DNA of 64,000 nt from Rubinisphaera italica (GCF_007859715.1 NZ_SJPG01000001.1:4056728-4120727); one strand, 5' to 3'; shown: positions 18,576 through 28,812, counted from the stretch's first letter. Numbers and translations are program-made. The notes: a model not told the origin generated them from the letters alone.

Positions 18576-18965
18576 GATCGTATTCCTTCGTCTTTAAAGG
18601 AGAGTTTGAAAATGCGAAGTGGCTTAACAGATAACCACTTGCTCATACTCTTTAAGCGAAAGAGGGAGAACTCAGGGGACAGAATTTGCAGCAAAAATAA
18701 TCAATCTTTCAGGTACAACACTGCCTGAAAAAAGAAAACTGTGCTACGAACGGTTCAGCGTTTTGAGGCTTGCGCAAATTATGAAAACCAATAATTTTTG
18801 GTTCCGGCGAACTGATTAGGGTCATCTGAGGTTCGGAACGGTATTTCAAATGAAATGTAGAATGGGTTACGCGTTTCGCTAACCTTACATGTGCACTCTG
18901 TGCACAAATTATACCTGTAAAAATTTTTAGATCATGTAAAATTGATACACAAGAATTTCGGAATT
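18576..18965. other. Upstream region of the Cys-rich peptide gene
   Basis: 390 nt without a convincing gene; the frames that are open lack ribosome sites. It must hold the promoter of the Cys-rich peptide gene. No repeat or clear operator was seen. Confidence 0.4.
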
Positions 18966-19892
18966 CTACTTCGCGGCGGCAATCCACTCAGCTAAAGCCG
19001 ACTCGGGATTCGGATGAAACTGACGTAAGCGTCGAGACAGCGGCAACCCGACCGCTTGACTTGGATTATTGGCGTACTCAATCAAAGCACTTCGGGTTTG
19101 TGGATTATTATGCAGCATCCAGTGCACCCAGGCCCAAGATTCCGCATAGTCGAGACGCTGCATCTCGCCGACCTCATCAAGATGTTCGAGCCGTTGCAAA
19201 TTGGGACGCCAGCCATTTTTCATCAGTCCCGATAAATCCTCAAGGTAGTCGGCTCGAGGAATGCCGGGAGCGGTTGGCAATTCAAAATACTCGGCTAGTC
19301 CTTCATCCAGCCAGAGCGGAACTTTAGGCAAAGATGCGTGCAACACACCGTGCGTAAATTCGTGTCGTAAGTCGACGAGAATACGTTCAGACCAGACGGT
19401 GTAAATGGAAAGACTGGTTGAAGTGCCAACAAAGTAAGCTCGTCGGGGCGGCAAGCCGGGATAATTATTAGCCAGAAATTTGTGATACGTCTCTTCATCC
19501 TTAAACAGGTAGACTTCGACTTTTTTCTCACCGAGTTTCAACTCGAGTGTATCAGCGATTTGTCGACGTACCTGCTTGAGATTCTGAATCAGTTCGTGGT
19601 CTTCATCCAGTTTGACATCGCTGTGCAGCACGACATTTTCGGTTTTGATGTTGTATCGATTAGGAACGTCATCATTATTTGCCCGAAATGTCCCGGAACT
19701 GCATCCGCAGCAAACGACGCACAGTATAACCCAGCGCAAGCAGGAAGAACATAAGGGCCATTCAGCATGAAAGAGGGATGAAATTTGCACTGGAGGGGCT
19801 TTCGTGGGGAGAATCGCAAATGCCCTTTCAGGGCTTAGATTTGGGTCTCTTTTAACTGTATCGCACTCCGTTATCGTGCATTGAAACTTCAT
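18966..19892 (-). CDS. Putative gluzincin metalloprotease (DUF1570-like), possible lipoprotein
   Basis: About 308 residues. Numbering from the GTG at 19898, the zinc motif HEFTH lies at 179-183 in LVDLRHEFTHGVLH. The downstream acid is in LWLDEGLAEYFE (199-205), the HExxH...E arrangement of gluzincins. The preceding region (KVEVYLFKDEETYHKFLANN) is typical of DUF1570 relatives. A lipobox-like VCCGCSSG at about 62-69 suggests a lipoprotein whose true start could be a TTG near 19739. If so, the first 50 residues given here are not translated; no good ribosome site decides this. The upstream codons lack obvious protein character. The protease activity is inferred from the motif alone. Confidence 0.72.
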   Translation of the reverse strand: MKFQCTITECDTVKRDPNLSPERAFAILPTKAPPVQISSLFHAEWPLCSSCLRWVILCVVCCGCSSGTFRANNDDVPNRYNIKTENVVLHSDVKLDEDHELIQNLKQVRRQIADTLELKLGEKKVEVYLFKDEETYHKFLANNYPGLPPRRAYFVGTSTSLSIYTVWSERILVDLRHEFTHGVLHASLPKVPLWLDEGLAEYFELPTAPGIPRADYLEDLSGLMKNGWRPNLQRLEHLDEVGEMQRLDYAESWAWVHWMLHNNPQTRSALIEYANNPSQAVGLPLSRRLRQFHPNPESALAEWIAAAK

Positions 19893-20013
19893 GAACACAA
19901 AATATTAGTATGAAAGACGCATTCTTGTATTATTCCAATATAGCCATTGGGTTGTGTGCCACTGGCAGAGCCATTGCCACCCTTATTTTAATTGAAACAA
20001 TTTCTACTTGTGC

Positions 20014-20328
20014 TTATTTTCGCGTGCGTTGTTCAGTTCCACCAATTTTTCGGAAAATCGTATCGAGGACGTCTTCCGTCAAGCTTCTCTGCACCAGATC
20101 GCCATGACCAGCTTCTGTCATTGCCTGAGCCAGATTCGGATGCTTCGCCCAGGTTTGGTAGTCCCAGTCGCGAATATCAACATAGACATCAGCCAGTTCC
20201 GACTTCTGCTTGGAAATCATGTATGTTGTCTTGTCGGTCTTCACAATGTGATAATTGAAGCCCGTGTAGACCAGAACCCCTCCGATGAGGATTCCAGCAA
20301 AAAGCGAAATCAGTTTCGTCATAGCCAT
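20014..20328 (-). CDS. Small membrane-anchored protein, unknown
   Basis: 104-residue protein with an N-terminal membrane segment (KLISLFAGILIGGVLVYTGF) and a soluble C-terminal part of mixed charge (DIRDWDYQTWAKHPNLAQAM). AAGGAT 6 nt before the ATG supports the start. The family is not recognised. It is probably anchored in the cytoplasmic membrane with the rest outside. It stands alone between the minus-strand protease gene and plus-strand aroA. Confidence 0.65.
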   Translation of the reverse strand: MAMTKLISLFAGILIGGVLVYTGFNYHIVKTDKTTYMISKQKSELADVYVDIRDWDYQTWAKHPNLAQAMTEAGHGDLVQRSLTEDVLDTIFRKIGGTEQRTRK

Positions 20329-20536
20329 AACATCCTTGTCACGATGTGCGGAATCTCTCCGTAAATTTCCCGCTCAGATGAGGTTCGTATCATCTTGGGG
20401 CAGTCTCCCAGAAAGTTGCAATGGCGACAAGACCGGTTTCATTTCCCACATTGCAATGGGGATTCTATGATGTTCTGCAAATACAAGCACGAATAACACA
20501 CAGACAACTCAGCTCGTCCTGAAATTACGATCAATT

Positions 20537-21826
20537 ATGAATTCTGACCTCAAATCACTCGAAATCCAGCCCGTAAAACGCCCCATCATTGGGGAAATTA
20601 CGCCCCCAGGCTCAAAAAGTATCACAAATCGCGCTTTAATTATCGCTGCCATGGCAGAAGGAAAGTCCATACTGCGAGGAACACTTGAAAGTGATGATAC
20701 CCGCGTGATGCTGGAGAGCCTGAAGAAACTGGGCATTTCCTGGAGCCGCGACGATCACAATACAATCACCATTCAAGGCTGTGGCGGGAAAATTCCGGCC
20801 AGTCAAGCCGATCTCTGGTTGGAAAACAGCGGAACGAGTATTCGTTTCCTTACCGCGATGTGTGCGACAGGTTCGGGAACTTATGTTCTGGATGGAAATA
20901 AGCGGATGCGGGAACGTCCGATTGAGGATCTCATCCACTCCCTGCAGGCTTTAAATGTCGATGCGACGTGCATAAACGGGAATCGATGTCCCCCGGTGAA
21001 GATCCAAACGCAAGGTCTGTCTGGTGGAACCGTAAAAATTGCCGGTTCACTGTCGAGTCAGTATTTAAGCGGTTTGCTGATGGTCGCCCCTTATGCCCAG
21101 GGGCCTCTCGAAATCATTGTGGAAGGGGAGCTCGTTTCGATTCCCTACATCGAAATGACACTCGATGTGATGAAACGCTTTGGTGTGGATGTCCAGACGG
21201 AAGATTTGCAATCGTATCATATCAAACCGCAGGTTTATCGGGGCTGTGATTATCAGATTGAGCCCGATGCCTCTGCTGCCAGCTATTTCTTCGCGGCAGC
21301 TGCCATCACTAAGGGAAAAGTCACCATCCCGGGTTTGAGCCGCAGAGCCATGCAGGGAGATGTTCATTTTGTCGATGTACTCGAGGAAATGGGCTGCGAA
21401 GTCACTTGGGAAGACAATTCCATCACTGTTCAGGGACGAAAACTCCAGGGCATTGACATCGATATGAATGCGATCAGCGACACTGCCCAAACTCTCGCAG
21501 CAGTGGCCGTGTTCGCAGAAGGTCCAACCCACGTGCGGAATGTCGCCCATATGCGAATCAAGGAAACGGATCGTGTTGCCGCGGTCGTGACGGAATTGAA
21601 GCGACTGGGCATCCACGTTGAAGAACATCCAGACGGCTTTACTATTCACCCCGGCCCCATAACACCTTCTAGCATAAAGACATACGACGATCACCGCATG
21701 GCCATGAGCTTCAGTCTGATCGGCCTGATGACGCCAGGCATTCAAATTGAAGACCCCGACTGCACGGCAAAAACCTACCCTCACTATTTTGAGGACCTGC
21801 AGAAACTGTGTGAATCTTCCATGTGA
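20537..21826 (+). CDS. aroA: 3-phosphoshikimate 1-carboxyvinyltransferase (EPSP synthase)
   Basis: 429-residue enzyme of the shikimate pathway. It joins phosphoenolpyruvate and shikimate-3-phosphate to give EPSP for chorismate and aromatic amino acids. Signature segments are [16 protein letters not shown] (residues 23-38), [14 protein letters not shown] (the PEP-loop equivalent of the LGNAGTAMRP type), [29 protein letters not shown] and [10 protein letters not shown]. The two-domain length is normal. The [10 protein letters not shown] variant departs from the class I LGNAGTAMRP form at the site linked to glyphosate response; whether it changes sensitivity is not known. The start is the ATG at 20537. 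It stands apart from other aro genes. Confidence 0.96.
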   Translation: MNSDLKSLEIQPVKRPIIGEITPPGSKSITNRALIIAAMAEGKSILRGTLESDDTRVMLESLKKLGISWSRDDHNTITIQGCGGKIPASQADLWLENSGTSIRFLTAMCATGSGTYVLDGNKRMRERPIEDLIHSLQALNVDATCINGNRCPPVKIQTQGLSGGTVKIAGSLSSQYLSGLLMVAPYAQGPLEIIVEGELVSIPYIEMTLDVMKRFGVDVQTEDLQSYHIKPQVYRGCDYQIEPDASAASYFFAAAAITKGKVTIPGLSRRAMQGDVHFVDVLEEMGCEVTWEDNSITVQGRKLQGIDIDMNAISDTAQTLAAVAVFAEGPTHVRNVAHMRIKETDRVAAVVTELKRLGIHVEEHPDGFTIHPGPITPSSIKTYDDHRMAMSFSLIGLMTPGIQIEDPDCTAKTYPHYFEDLQKLCESSM

Positions 21827-22110
21827 ATATCAGGCGAGCCATGCCAGTTATGGCACAGATATTCCCACGATCATTGTTGAAAGTGATTCTAAATTGCTGG
21901 GATCATATCGATGTGTGATAATATGAAAGTCGTAAACAAAAGGATCTCCCCGAGTCATGATTGACCCGGCTCACCAGAGCAGAATCCCTGTATTCCCGAG
22001 AAATTCCTAGCGAGGATGGGGGATTGTTTCGTCCGTTTATTGACCCTGATGAACAGTCTTGGATACACTGGACGTTTTCGCAAGTCATTATCGAGTAGGA
22101 AAATAACGCA

Positions 22111-22854
22111 TTGTTCGCGATCATCAGTGACATTCACGGAAATCTCGAAGCGTTGCAGGCCGTACTGGCTGACATCGCCAGTAAAGATATTTCGAAATTG
22201 TATTGCCTGGGAGATATCATTGGATATGGTCCCAATCCCGGCGAATGTATTGATCTGGTGATGGAAAAAGCACAGGTCACCATCCTTGGCAATCACGATC
22301 AGGCGGCGATGTTCGATCCCGAAGGCTTCAACGCAGGAGCAGAACGGGCGATTTTCTGGACGCGTAAACAACTCGAGATTGGCGATCAGTCCAAGAACGA
22401 GCGCCGTTGGGAATTCCTGGGTGAATTACCCCGTTTACGTCGGGAAGAGAAGTATATGTTCGTGCATGGCTCGGCACGAAATCCATTAAATGAATATGTC
22501 TTCCCAGAAGATATTTATCATCAACGCAAAATGGAACGGATTTTCAGCCTGGTGGAACGGCATTGTTTCCAGGGGCATACACATATTCCAGGCGTTTTTA
22601 CGGATGATCTCAATTTTCTTGCACCTGAAGAGATTGATTTCCGTTACGAACTCGGAGAGCACAAAGCGTTGATCAATGTTGGCTCAGTTGGCCAACCAAG
22701 AAATGGAGATTCCCGCTCATCTTACGTTATCGTGGATGAGGGAACGATTCATTTTCAACGCGTCGTTTACGATTATAAGAAGACGGCTGAGAAGATTTAT
22801 CAGATTCCCGAACTCGATAATTTTTTGGGAGATCGACTGGGAGAAGGTCGCTGA
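22111..22854 (+). CDS. Calcineurin-like metallophosphoesterase
   Basis: 247-residue enzyme starting at a TTG (22111), with AGGA about 10 nt upstream; the frame has no earlier start of equal quality. All metal-site motifs of the family are present: SDIHGN at 6-11, [21 protein letters not shown] and FQGHTHIPG. The order and length match the YfcE/MJ0936-like group of di-metal phosphodiesterases. The substrate is unknown; relatives act on cyclic nucleotides or other phosphodiesters. It lies between aroA and yidC on the same strand but with gaps of 284 and 195 nt, so a shared operon is unlikely. Confidence 0.9.
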   Translation: MFAIISDIHGNLEALQAVLADIASKDISKLYCLGDIIGYGPNPGECIDLVMEKAQVTILGNHDQAAMFDPEGFNAGAERAIFWTRKQLEIGDQSKNERRWEFLGELPRLRREEKYMFVHGSARNPLNEYVFPEDIYHQRKMERIFSLVERHCFQGHTHIPGVFTDDLNFLAPEEIDFRYELGEHKALINVGSVGQPRNGDSRSSYVIVDEGTIHFQRVVYDYKKTAEKIYQIPELDNFLGDRLGEGR

Positions 22855-23049
22855 TAAGCTGTATGAGGACCTGCGGTTTCCGGACATCGATTGTGGATAT
22901 CCTCCCGTCATAGACTTATGGCGTAATGCTGATGTATGTCCGAAGTGTCGCAGTTCACGACATGTTTCTCCCCAGTAGACTTTATCACGGTTAGATTACT
23001 GCGGAAATTGATTTTCGCAGATACTATTTTTGAAGAAGAGTTTCGATCG

Positions 23050-25098
23050 ATGGATCAACAACGGCGTCTGGTAACGTTTTTTCTGCTCTCGATGGGCGTG
23101 ATGTTCCTCTGGTTCAATCACGGCTTGCCGTTTTTCTTTCCGGAATTGACGAAGCGGAAAGCCGCCCAGCAAATCGCGGCTCAAAAAGAAAAAGAGGCTC
23201 AAAACGAGGTCGGCCCCCCTGCCGGAACAAGCAGTCCGTCTAATCCGAACCTCTCTCAGAATGGTGCAAGTTCCGCAGAGAAACTCAATTCCGATACAAC
23301 TGCTCAAGCAGATCCTAAACCCGAGGAAATCAAACTCGAAGAATTCCCTTCGCGTCTGATTACCCTGGGCAGCAGTGACCTGAAATCGAAAGATTACATG
23401 CAGGTCGATTTGACTTCACAGGGAGCAGCGGTGCTGTCACTGCAGTTGAATGATCCCCGCTATCGCGAACTGACGGACCGGAATCAGCCACTGCATTTAC
23501 TCGGAACTGTCGAGGGAAGTTCACGCGTCAGCTTCGATATGAAAAGCGGATCCGTCGATCATTTGCTCATGGAGTACGGCAAGACTCTCGAAACGGTCAA
23601 CTGGAGAGTCGATGATGCATCGTTGACCGATCATTCTGTAACCTTCGAATATCCCTCACCCGATGGAAAACTCCTGCTCCGGAAAACATACTCGTTTGAA
23701 CCTGGCGATCCTGCCAAAAGGGATACGTTCTCCAAAGGTTATCAGCTCAACGTCAAACTCGATTTTGCCAACCTGAGCGATCAACCTCTCGAATTGCAAT
23801 ACGACCTGCAGGGCCCTGTCGGCTTTCCGCTTGAGAATGAAGAAAACACGCGTCGCTATCTGGCCATTCAAGCCGGGTTTGATAGCGGCAGTGGTGTCCG
23901 GCACGAACAGGTTCAGGCCAGCGAAATCGCCAAACAGGCAGCCGCAGGAGAAATTGAAAACTTCAAGGCTCCTCTACGATATCTGGGAGTCGATGGGCAA
24001 TACTTTGCCACTCTCTTAGCCCCTCAGGAAGATCAGACAGAGAATAACTGGATCAAAATCGCTCAGCCGTTGTTGCTGAAAAAACGAACGAAAAAAGAGT
24101 ACAGCCAGATTAGTTTCTCTCTGGAATCCAATCCCGTAAAAATTGCGCCTCAGCAAACTGTTACTCAAGAATACACCCTATTTGCCGGTCCCAAACGGAT
24201 TGCTCTGCTGCAGCCGTTCAGTGCTGAAGATATGATTGAATATGGCTGGTTCGGCTGGCTTGTCAAAATCATGATGGCGATTCTCGGCTTCTTTCATAAC
24301 AGTCTGATGCTTCCCTACGGCATTGCCATTATCATGCTGACCGTGATGGTGCGAGCCTGTATGTATCCCATCTCTCGCAAGCACGCCTTGGCTGCTAAGC
24401 GGATGAAAGAGTTGCAGCCAAAGTTTGAGGAAGCCAAAAAGAAATACGAGAACGACAAAGAAAAACTGGCCAAAGCTCAGATGGATCTGATGAAGGAAAG
24501 CGGATTCTTCGCCGGCTGTCTGCCGATGATCCTGCAGATTCCGATTTTCATCAGCCTGTATCAATCGTTGTATATTTCGGTCGATTTGCGGATGGCTCAG
24601 TTCCTGTGGATCGACAACCTGGCCGCTCCCGATCATCTCTTCACGATGCCATTTGCATTACCCTGGCTGGGTTCCAGCTTCAATCTGCTGCCGATGCTGA
24701 CCGTCTGCCTGTTTATCGTCCAGCAGAAGATGTTCGCTCCGCCTCCTGCTAACGAAGAACAGGCCCTGCAACAGAAGATGATGGGCTACATGATGATCTT
24801 CATCGGCTTCATGTTCTACAAAGTGCCAGCGGGTTTGTGCATCTACTTCATTGCGTCCTCAATGTGGGCAATCGCCGAACGAAAAATCCTCGACTTCCAT
24901 GATACGACTGCTGAAACGCTAAGTAAGAAAAAAGCGGAGAACTTCAAGAAACCTGTGAATCAGGACGCTGGCGATAAAAAGGCTGGCTGGCTGCAAAACA
25001 AGATGGCGGCTCTGGATGCCGCGGCTAATCCGTCGAATAAGAAGTCTCAACTCAAACCCGTTGAAGATAATAAAAAAGGCAAATCGAAGTCGAAATAA
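23050..25098 (+). CDS. yidC: Membrane protein insertase YidC
   Basis: 682-residue Oxa1/YidC-family insertase that places proteins into the cytoplasmic membrane, with or without SecYEG. The start at 23050 (MDQQRRLVTFFLLSMG) has GAAGAAG upstream, and the preceding 38 open codons lack a site. The first membrane segment is followed by a Gln/Glu-rich linker and the large periplasmic P1 domain (about residues 110-390). The C-terminal core (about 400-640) has the conserved cytoplasmic hairpin (RMKELQPKFEEAKKKY), the CLPMILQIPIFISLYQ segment and the final helices. The tail is Lys-rich, which may aid ribosome contact. In many genomes yidC lies with rpmH and rnpA; it does not here. Confidence 0.95.
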   Translation: MDQQRRLVTFFLLSMGVMFLWFNHGLPFFFPELTKRKAAQQIAAQKEKEAQNEVGPPAGTSSPSNPNLSQNGASSAEKLNSDTTAQADPKPEEIKLEEFPSRLITLGSSDLKSKDYMQVDLTSQGAAVLSLQLNDPRYRELTDRNQPLHLLGTVEGSSRVSFDMKSGSVDHLLMEYGKTLETVNWRVDDASLTDHSVTFEYPSPDGKLLLRKTYSFEPGDPAKRDTFSKGYQLNVKLDFANLSDQPLELQYDLQGPVGFPLENEENTRRYLAIQAGFDSGSGVRHEQVQASEIAKQAAAGEIENFKAPLRYLGVDGQYFATLLAPQEDQTENNWIKIAQPLLLKKRTKKEYSQISFSLESNPVKIAPQQTVTQEYTLFAGPKRIALLQPFSAEDMIEYGWFGWLVKIMMAILGFFHNSLMLPYGIAIIMLTVMVRACMYPISRKHALAAKRMKELQPKFEEAKKKYENDKEKLAKAQMDLMKESGFFAGCLPMILQIPIFISLYQSLYISVDLRMAQFLWIDNLAAPDHLFTMPFALPWLGSSFNLLPMLTVCLFIVQQKMFAPPPANEEQALQQKMMGYMMIFIGFMFYKVPAGLCIYFIASSMWAIAERKILDFHDTTAETLSKKKAENFKKPVNQDAGDKKAGWLQNKMAALDAAANPSNKKSQLKPVEDNKKGKSKSK

Positions 25099-25124
25099 TC
25101 GCGAGCATACGTTTGACTAATTAG

Positions 25125-25194
25125 TACAAGCATGAAGCGTAAGCAATTGTGTCAAATCGCATTTCAACACACTCGCTTGCGCTTCGTGCTTGTA
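25125..25194. repeat. Family A inverted repeat, left arm decayed
   Basis: The right arm (25167-25194) is intact, ending CTTGCGCTTCGTGCTTGTA. The left arm (25125-25152) carries several substitutions (CATGAAGCGTAAGCAATTG). It lies 27 nt after yidC, in the position of a terminator. Confidence 0.8.
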
Positions 25195-25268
25195 AAGGGC
25201 AAATTTTATCTTACGCTGAACATTCAACATTCAACTCTCAACCATAAATCCTCAACCCGGCAAGCCCC

Positions 25269-26300
25269 ATGTTCGGCGAAAATTTGCCCCTCAGACCGAT
25301 CGCTTTGCTTTGCCGTTCGTTGAGTACGCTCCTCGAAACCGGGGTTTCGGCTCATAAATCGTTTTTAATCGCTGGCGAGAAAGCCGCGGACGTTCGAGTC
25401 CGTCGGGCAACAATGCAGATTGCTGAAGAACTCCAAAAGGGATCCGACATTGCAACCGCACTGAAAGATCAGGATATTTTTCCGACATTGATGGTCAACA
25501 TGGTCGATGTGGCCGAGCGAACCGGAGCTTTACCTGAGATTCTGACCGGACTGGCCAATCATTACGACAATCTGCTGCGTCTGAAAAAAGATTTCTACTC
25601 GGCCATTGCCTGGCCGATTCTGCAATTGATCATGGCCGTCTTCGTCATTGCCGGCCTCATTTTTCTCCTGGGCTGGATTGCCAACGCTCAAGGTGGTGAA
25701 GCAATTGATGTTCTCGGTTGGGGACTGACGGGAACTTCCGGTGCATTAATCTGGTTGGGAATGGTTTTTGGAACTGCAGCCGGGGCGTTTATTCTGTTTA
25801 AGTTTCTTCGCGCGAACTTCGCCGGTCAAAAATATATGGATCGCATTTTGATGCGAGTTCCCGTCCTCGGCTATTGCATGCGGTCTTTTGCGATTGCCCG
25901 CTTTGCCTGGGCTTACCATCTCACGCAGAATGCAGGAATGCCCATTGATGAAAGTATCGAAGCCTCGATGATGGCGACCAACAATGGAGCCTTCATCGGA
26001 GAAGGTCCTCGAATCGTGTACTGGATCCAGGAAGGCTACACCGTAACGGAAGCTCTTCGGCAATCTGAGCTGTTTCCCCGCGATGTGATTGAGATGATCC
26101 ACGTTGGCGAGACATCTGGAACAGTGCCGGAAATGCTCGATCGGCTCAGCCCGCAATTCGAAGATCAGGCCCGCAGAGCTCTCGATGCTCTCGCAGGAGC
26201 CCTCGGCTGGACAGTCTGGGTGATTGTCGCCGGCTTTATCATCTTCGTAATCTTCAGCGTGATGTTCTGGTATATAGGACTGATCAACGAATTGCTGTAA
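25269..26300 (+). CDS. GspF/PilC-type type II secretion or pilus platform protein
   Basis: 343-residue inner-membrane protein with two T2SSF domains. In the first, LSTLLETGVSAHKSF and ADVAERTGALPEILTGLANHY are typical; in the second, FAWAYHLTQNAGMPIDESIEA and MIHVGETSGTVPEMLDRLS. Three membrane segments follow the usual pattern (about 108-135, 155-180, 310-335). Such proteins form the inner-membrane platform driven by the assembly ATPase. No GspE, GspD or pseudopilin gene is in the window. The gene follows yidC after a family A repeat. At 343 residues it is slightly short, lacking the usual N-terminal extension. Confidence 0.88.
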   Translation: MFGENLPLRPIALLCRSLSTLLETGVSAHKSFLIAGEKAADVRVRRATMQIAEELQKGSDIATALKDQDIFPTLMVNMVDVAERTGALPEILTGLANHYDNLLRLKKDFYSAIAWPILQLIMAVFVIAGLIFLLGWIANAQGGEAIDVLGWGLTGTSGALIWLGMVFGTAAGAFILFKFLRANFAGQKYMDRILMRVPVLGYCMRSFAIARFAWAYHLTQNAGMPIDESIEASMMATNNGAFIGEGPRIVYWIQEGYTVTEALRQSELFPRDVIEMIHVGETSGTVPEMLDRLSPQFEDQARRALDALAGALGWTVWVIVAGFIIFVIFSVMFWYIGLINELL

Positions 26301-26326
26301 GCATGATTCCTGGCTCGTCAAAACAA

Positions 26327-26411
26327 GGGTGGCGGGGGCGCTCTCGCAGAGAAGCCCCCGAATCGTAGAACTTCCGGAGGCTTCCGCTAAAGCGGAGCGC
26401 CCCCGCCACCC
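26327..26411. repeat. Family B inverted repeat
   Basis: Arms 26327-26343 and 26395-26411 are identical to those at 9867-9951 (GGGTGGCGGGGGCGCTC and complement); the inner part is inverted relative to that copy. It lies between convergent genes. Confidence 0.9.
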
Positions 26412-26427
26412 ACTTAATGTATACGGT

Positions 26428-26688
26428 TTACTCCGTCATCCATTCACGACCAGCCGGGGTCAGTTCGAGACGTTCATCGTTGAGCCTCTGGATATATCGG
26501 CATTCCAGCAAGACTCTCATTCCAGCTGTGAAGTCTGCGATGGTTGCCTCTTCACTGGACTTGAGAAATTCTTCCCGTAACTGGTGAATTGTTCGCTCAG
26601 GAGCCGTGTATTCGAAAACTTTACGATAAGGCTGAAGAATTAATCGAGCGAGTTCCTGCTCTCGTCCTGTGTAATCCAGATTTGTCAT
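26428..26688 (-). CDS. Small protein of unknown function, winged-helix-like
   Basis: 86-residue protein. The frame is open for 88 codons further upstream, but the ATG at 26688 is preferred because MTNLDYTGREQELARLIL looks like a real N-terminus and the extension overlaps the divergent gene region. The pattern EEFLKSSEEATIADFTAGMR, then LLECRYIQRLNDERLELTPAGREWM, resembles a winged-helix fold with a closing beta-hairpin. The family is not recognised and no ligand motif is seen. The ribosome site is weak. Confidence 0.6.
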   Translation of the reverse strand: MTNLDYTGREQELARLILQPYRKVFEYTAPERTIHQLREEFLKSSEEATIADFTAGMRVLLECRYIQRLNDERLELTPAGREWMTE

Positions 26689-26980
26689 AATTCCATGATA
26701 GATAATGAGTAACGATAAATATGTGAAGATGGTCTCAGAATAATGAATGTGGAAATCATTCGCAAATGGAGGAATTCTTGAGTCTTTTTTTGATTTATTG
26801 AAGAAAGAACTCAAGAAGTCTAAAGAACGAGACGATACTAACGATAAGCGAGATACTAAATTGAGCGATACGCCCAAATGCAAGCGTTCAATTTTCCCAC
26901 CTCGGCCATCCCTTGGCCAAAACTCGCTTCGAAATCCCCCATTTCCCCTCAATCGACCCTACCGACCAGGAGCCCGTCAC

Positions 26981-27811
26981 ATGCGATGGCCCATTTTGCT
27001 GACATTATGTCTTTCCGTTTGTGCGATTGGAATTGAACAATCGCAAGTTGTTGCCCAGGTATTTCCCGGACTTGCCCGTGCCTGTGGAGGTTGTGGTAAT
27101 TGTCGTGGCTGTCGCCCAAGACTATTTCCACCAATTTTCTGCAATCGCTGCCAAAGAAACGATTGTTCCTGTCCGCCAGCTTATGTTCCACCGACACCCT
27201 GTGCTCCAGTGTGTGCCGCACCGGTTGTGCCTCAGATGACAATGCGAATGCAGCCCCGGCGTGTTGCCAGTTGGGAAATGGTCCCTCAAACTCGATGTCG
27301 TCGAGTTGCCGAATGCGTGCAGGTGCCAGTGACAACATACAAACGCGTTGTGAGTTATGTTCCTCAAACAGTAATCCGCAACAAGGTCTGTTATCGCAAT
27401 GTCGCTGAACAGGTGATGGTTCCGCGTCGTCGGGTTTCAACGGTCTGGGAACCACGTTGCGTTCGCAGCTTTGCACCAGTCTGTCCTCCGGTTGTTCCTC
27501 AAGGATGTACCGACTTCGGCGGATATGACCCTAACATGATCTACAATAATCCCGGTACGACATACCAGGGGATCCAGACACCTGGTTCACAACCGACGTT
27601 GACTGTTCCAAGTGCACCACAGATGGACCAGAAAGTCCCGACTCCAGCCGATTTTGACCAGCAATCGATGTTTAGTCCCTGGAGCCCAGTTCAACAGCGA
27701 AACCCGAATCCATACTATCAAGCCGATGCTTACTCGGATGGATACCGCACGATTACCAATCCGACACGAACGGCCTCTGGTAATTATCCCGGAAGTAACT
27801 ATTCCTGGTAA
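26981..27811 (+). CDS. Exported Cys-rich protein, unknown function
   Basis: 276-residue protein. The start at 26981 is set by AGGAG 12 nt upstream and by the signal peptide (RWPILLTLCLSVCAIG); the open frame extends 78 codons upstream without one. After the signal come CGGCGNCRGC (three-residue cysteine spacing) and CNRCQRNDCSC. A Val/Arg/Tyr-rich middle with repeated xVPxTxYKRV-like units follows (QVPVTTYKRVVSYVPQTVIR). The end is Pro/Asn/Gln-rich and probably disordered. Such repeat proteins are common among planctomycete exported proteins; their role, possibly structural, is unknown. It has its own terminator. Confidence 0.75.
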   Translation: MRWPILLTLCLSVCAIGIEQSQVVAQVFPGLARACGGCGNCRGCRPRLFPPIFCNRCQRNDCSCPPAYVPPTPCAPVCAAPVVPQMTMRMQPRRVASWEMVPQTRCRRVAECVQVPVTTYKRVVSYVPQTVIRNKVCYRNVAEQVMVPRRRVSTVWEPRCVRSFAPVCPPVVPQGCTDFGGYDPNMIYNNPGTTYQGIQTPGSQPTLTVPSAPQMDQKVPTPADFDQQSMFSPWSPVQQRNPNPYYQADAYSDGYRTITNPTRTASGNYPGSNYSW

Positions 27812-27840
27812 AGCCACTGCAGTCGGTCCATGATCGCTTA

Positions 27841-27870
27841 GTCCCCTTAGCCGTTGGTTGAGGGGACTTT
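27841..27870 (+). terminator. Terminator of the Cys-rich exported protein gene
   Basis: Stem GTCCCCT/AGGGGAC (27841-27847 and 27861-27867) followed by TTT. It overlaps the last codons of the convergent synthase gene. Confidence 0.65.
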
Positions 27871-28812
27871 TGCATTCAATATCGCAGAGTTACTACATTG
27901 TGCATTAGCGTGAGATTCCGAATTCAATACGGAAAGATAAGGAGCGGCTAGCAGGATGATTAATTTCCTGCTTTTGGAGACGCGCACCTTCTGGTGAAAT
28001 ACAAGTTGAGGATTTCGAGATATCTTTCGCAGAACCGCTCGATAAGTCACGAACATAATTCGAAACATTCTACGTCCCGGGCCTGATAGGTGACGCTCCA
28101 GTTCACTAGCTTCCCGATAAAATGATTCTGTTCGTTTCACTTGGAATGCAATCAAATCCAACCAGTTTGAGCGGATTTGGGGATCGTCCCAGTTTGTATT
28201 CTGACAGCCGAAGTGATCGAGTTCGTTTTGTGGAAAATAACAACGGCCGCGGATGGTATCCTCGTGGACATCTCGCAAGATGTTTGTCATCTGGAAAGCA
28301 CGTCCACACGTTAATGCCAGTTTTTGGGTCTGTTCCAGATCCGCTCCCCAAATCGCCTGACAACACAGCCCCGACATCCCTGCGACTTGATCGCAATAAC
28401 AGGCAAGCTCTTCGAAGTCGGCAAATGGAGACCAGTTCAGATCTCTCTGCATTCCATCGAGGACGGAGAGCAGCCAGTTGACTTCGATCGGGTAATTCCC
28501 GAGCACATCCTCAAGAGCAGGAAAAAGGGGATGGCTTGTCGAATGCGAGCTTTTGAGATTCGCAGTTAATTGTTGCCAGTTTGCAAGTGACTGTACCGCA
28601 GATGTCTCTGGCAGTGAGGATGTGTTTTCGGAGAGCGAGCCATCGACAAGGTCGTCGGAAATCCGCATGTAGGCATAAATCGTACACATTGCCCGATACA
28701 TCGGTTCGGGCAATATTCGAAAAGCGATATGAAAATTGCTGCCTGCTGCCCGAGTCACATCAACGGCATACCGGTACGACGCAATAACAGAGTCGGACCG
28801 TTCAGCAGGCAT
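27847..28812 (-). CDS. Squalene/phytoene synthase family protein
   Basis: 321-residue head-to-head prenyl synthase. The two Asp-rich motifs that bind the diphosphate magnesium ions are intact: DDLVD (53-57, in YAYMRISDDLVD) and DVHED (181-185, in NILRDVHED). RGRCYFP and the N-terminal FHIAFRILPEPMYRAM also match. It would make squalene or phytoene from two prenyl diphosphates. The N-terminus resembles HpnD-type synthases of the hopanoid pathway more than CrtB, but the two cannot be separated by eye. No desaturase, HpnC, HpnE or cyclase gene is nearby. Its stop lies inside the terminator of the convergent gene. Confidence 0.88.
   Translation of the reverse strand: MPAERSDSVIASYRYAVDVTRAAGSNFHIAFRILPEPMYRAMCTIYAYMRISDDLVDGSLSENTSSLPETSAVQSLANWQQLTANLKSSHSTSHPLFPALEDVLGNYPIEVNWLLSVLDGMQRDLNWSPFADFEELACYCDQVAGMSGLCCQAIWGADLEQTQKLALTCGRAFQMTNILRDVHEDTIRGRCYFPQNELDHFGCQNTNWDDPQIRSNWLDLIAFQVKRTESFYREASELERHLSGPGRRMFRIMFVTYRAVLRKISRNPQLVFHQKVRVSKSRKLIILLAAPYLSVLNSESHANAQCSNSAILNAKVPSTNG

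Noticed and set aside
18233..18694. 153-codon Ala-rich minus-strand frame over the Cys-rich peptide gene
   Set aside because: It is the frame-shifted reading of the same CG-rich tandem codons; the 60-aa frame has the ribosome site and fits the terminator.
21065..21784. 239-codon frame on the minus strand inside aroA
   Set aside because: Antisense to a complete aroA, with no recognisable motif.
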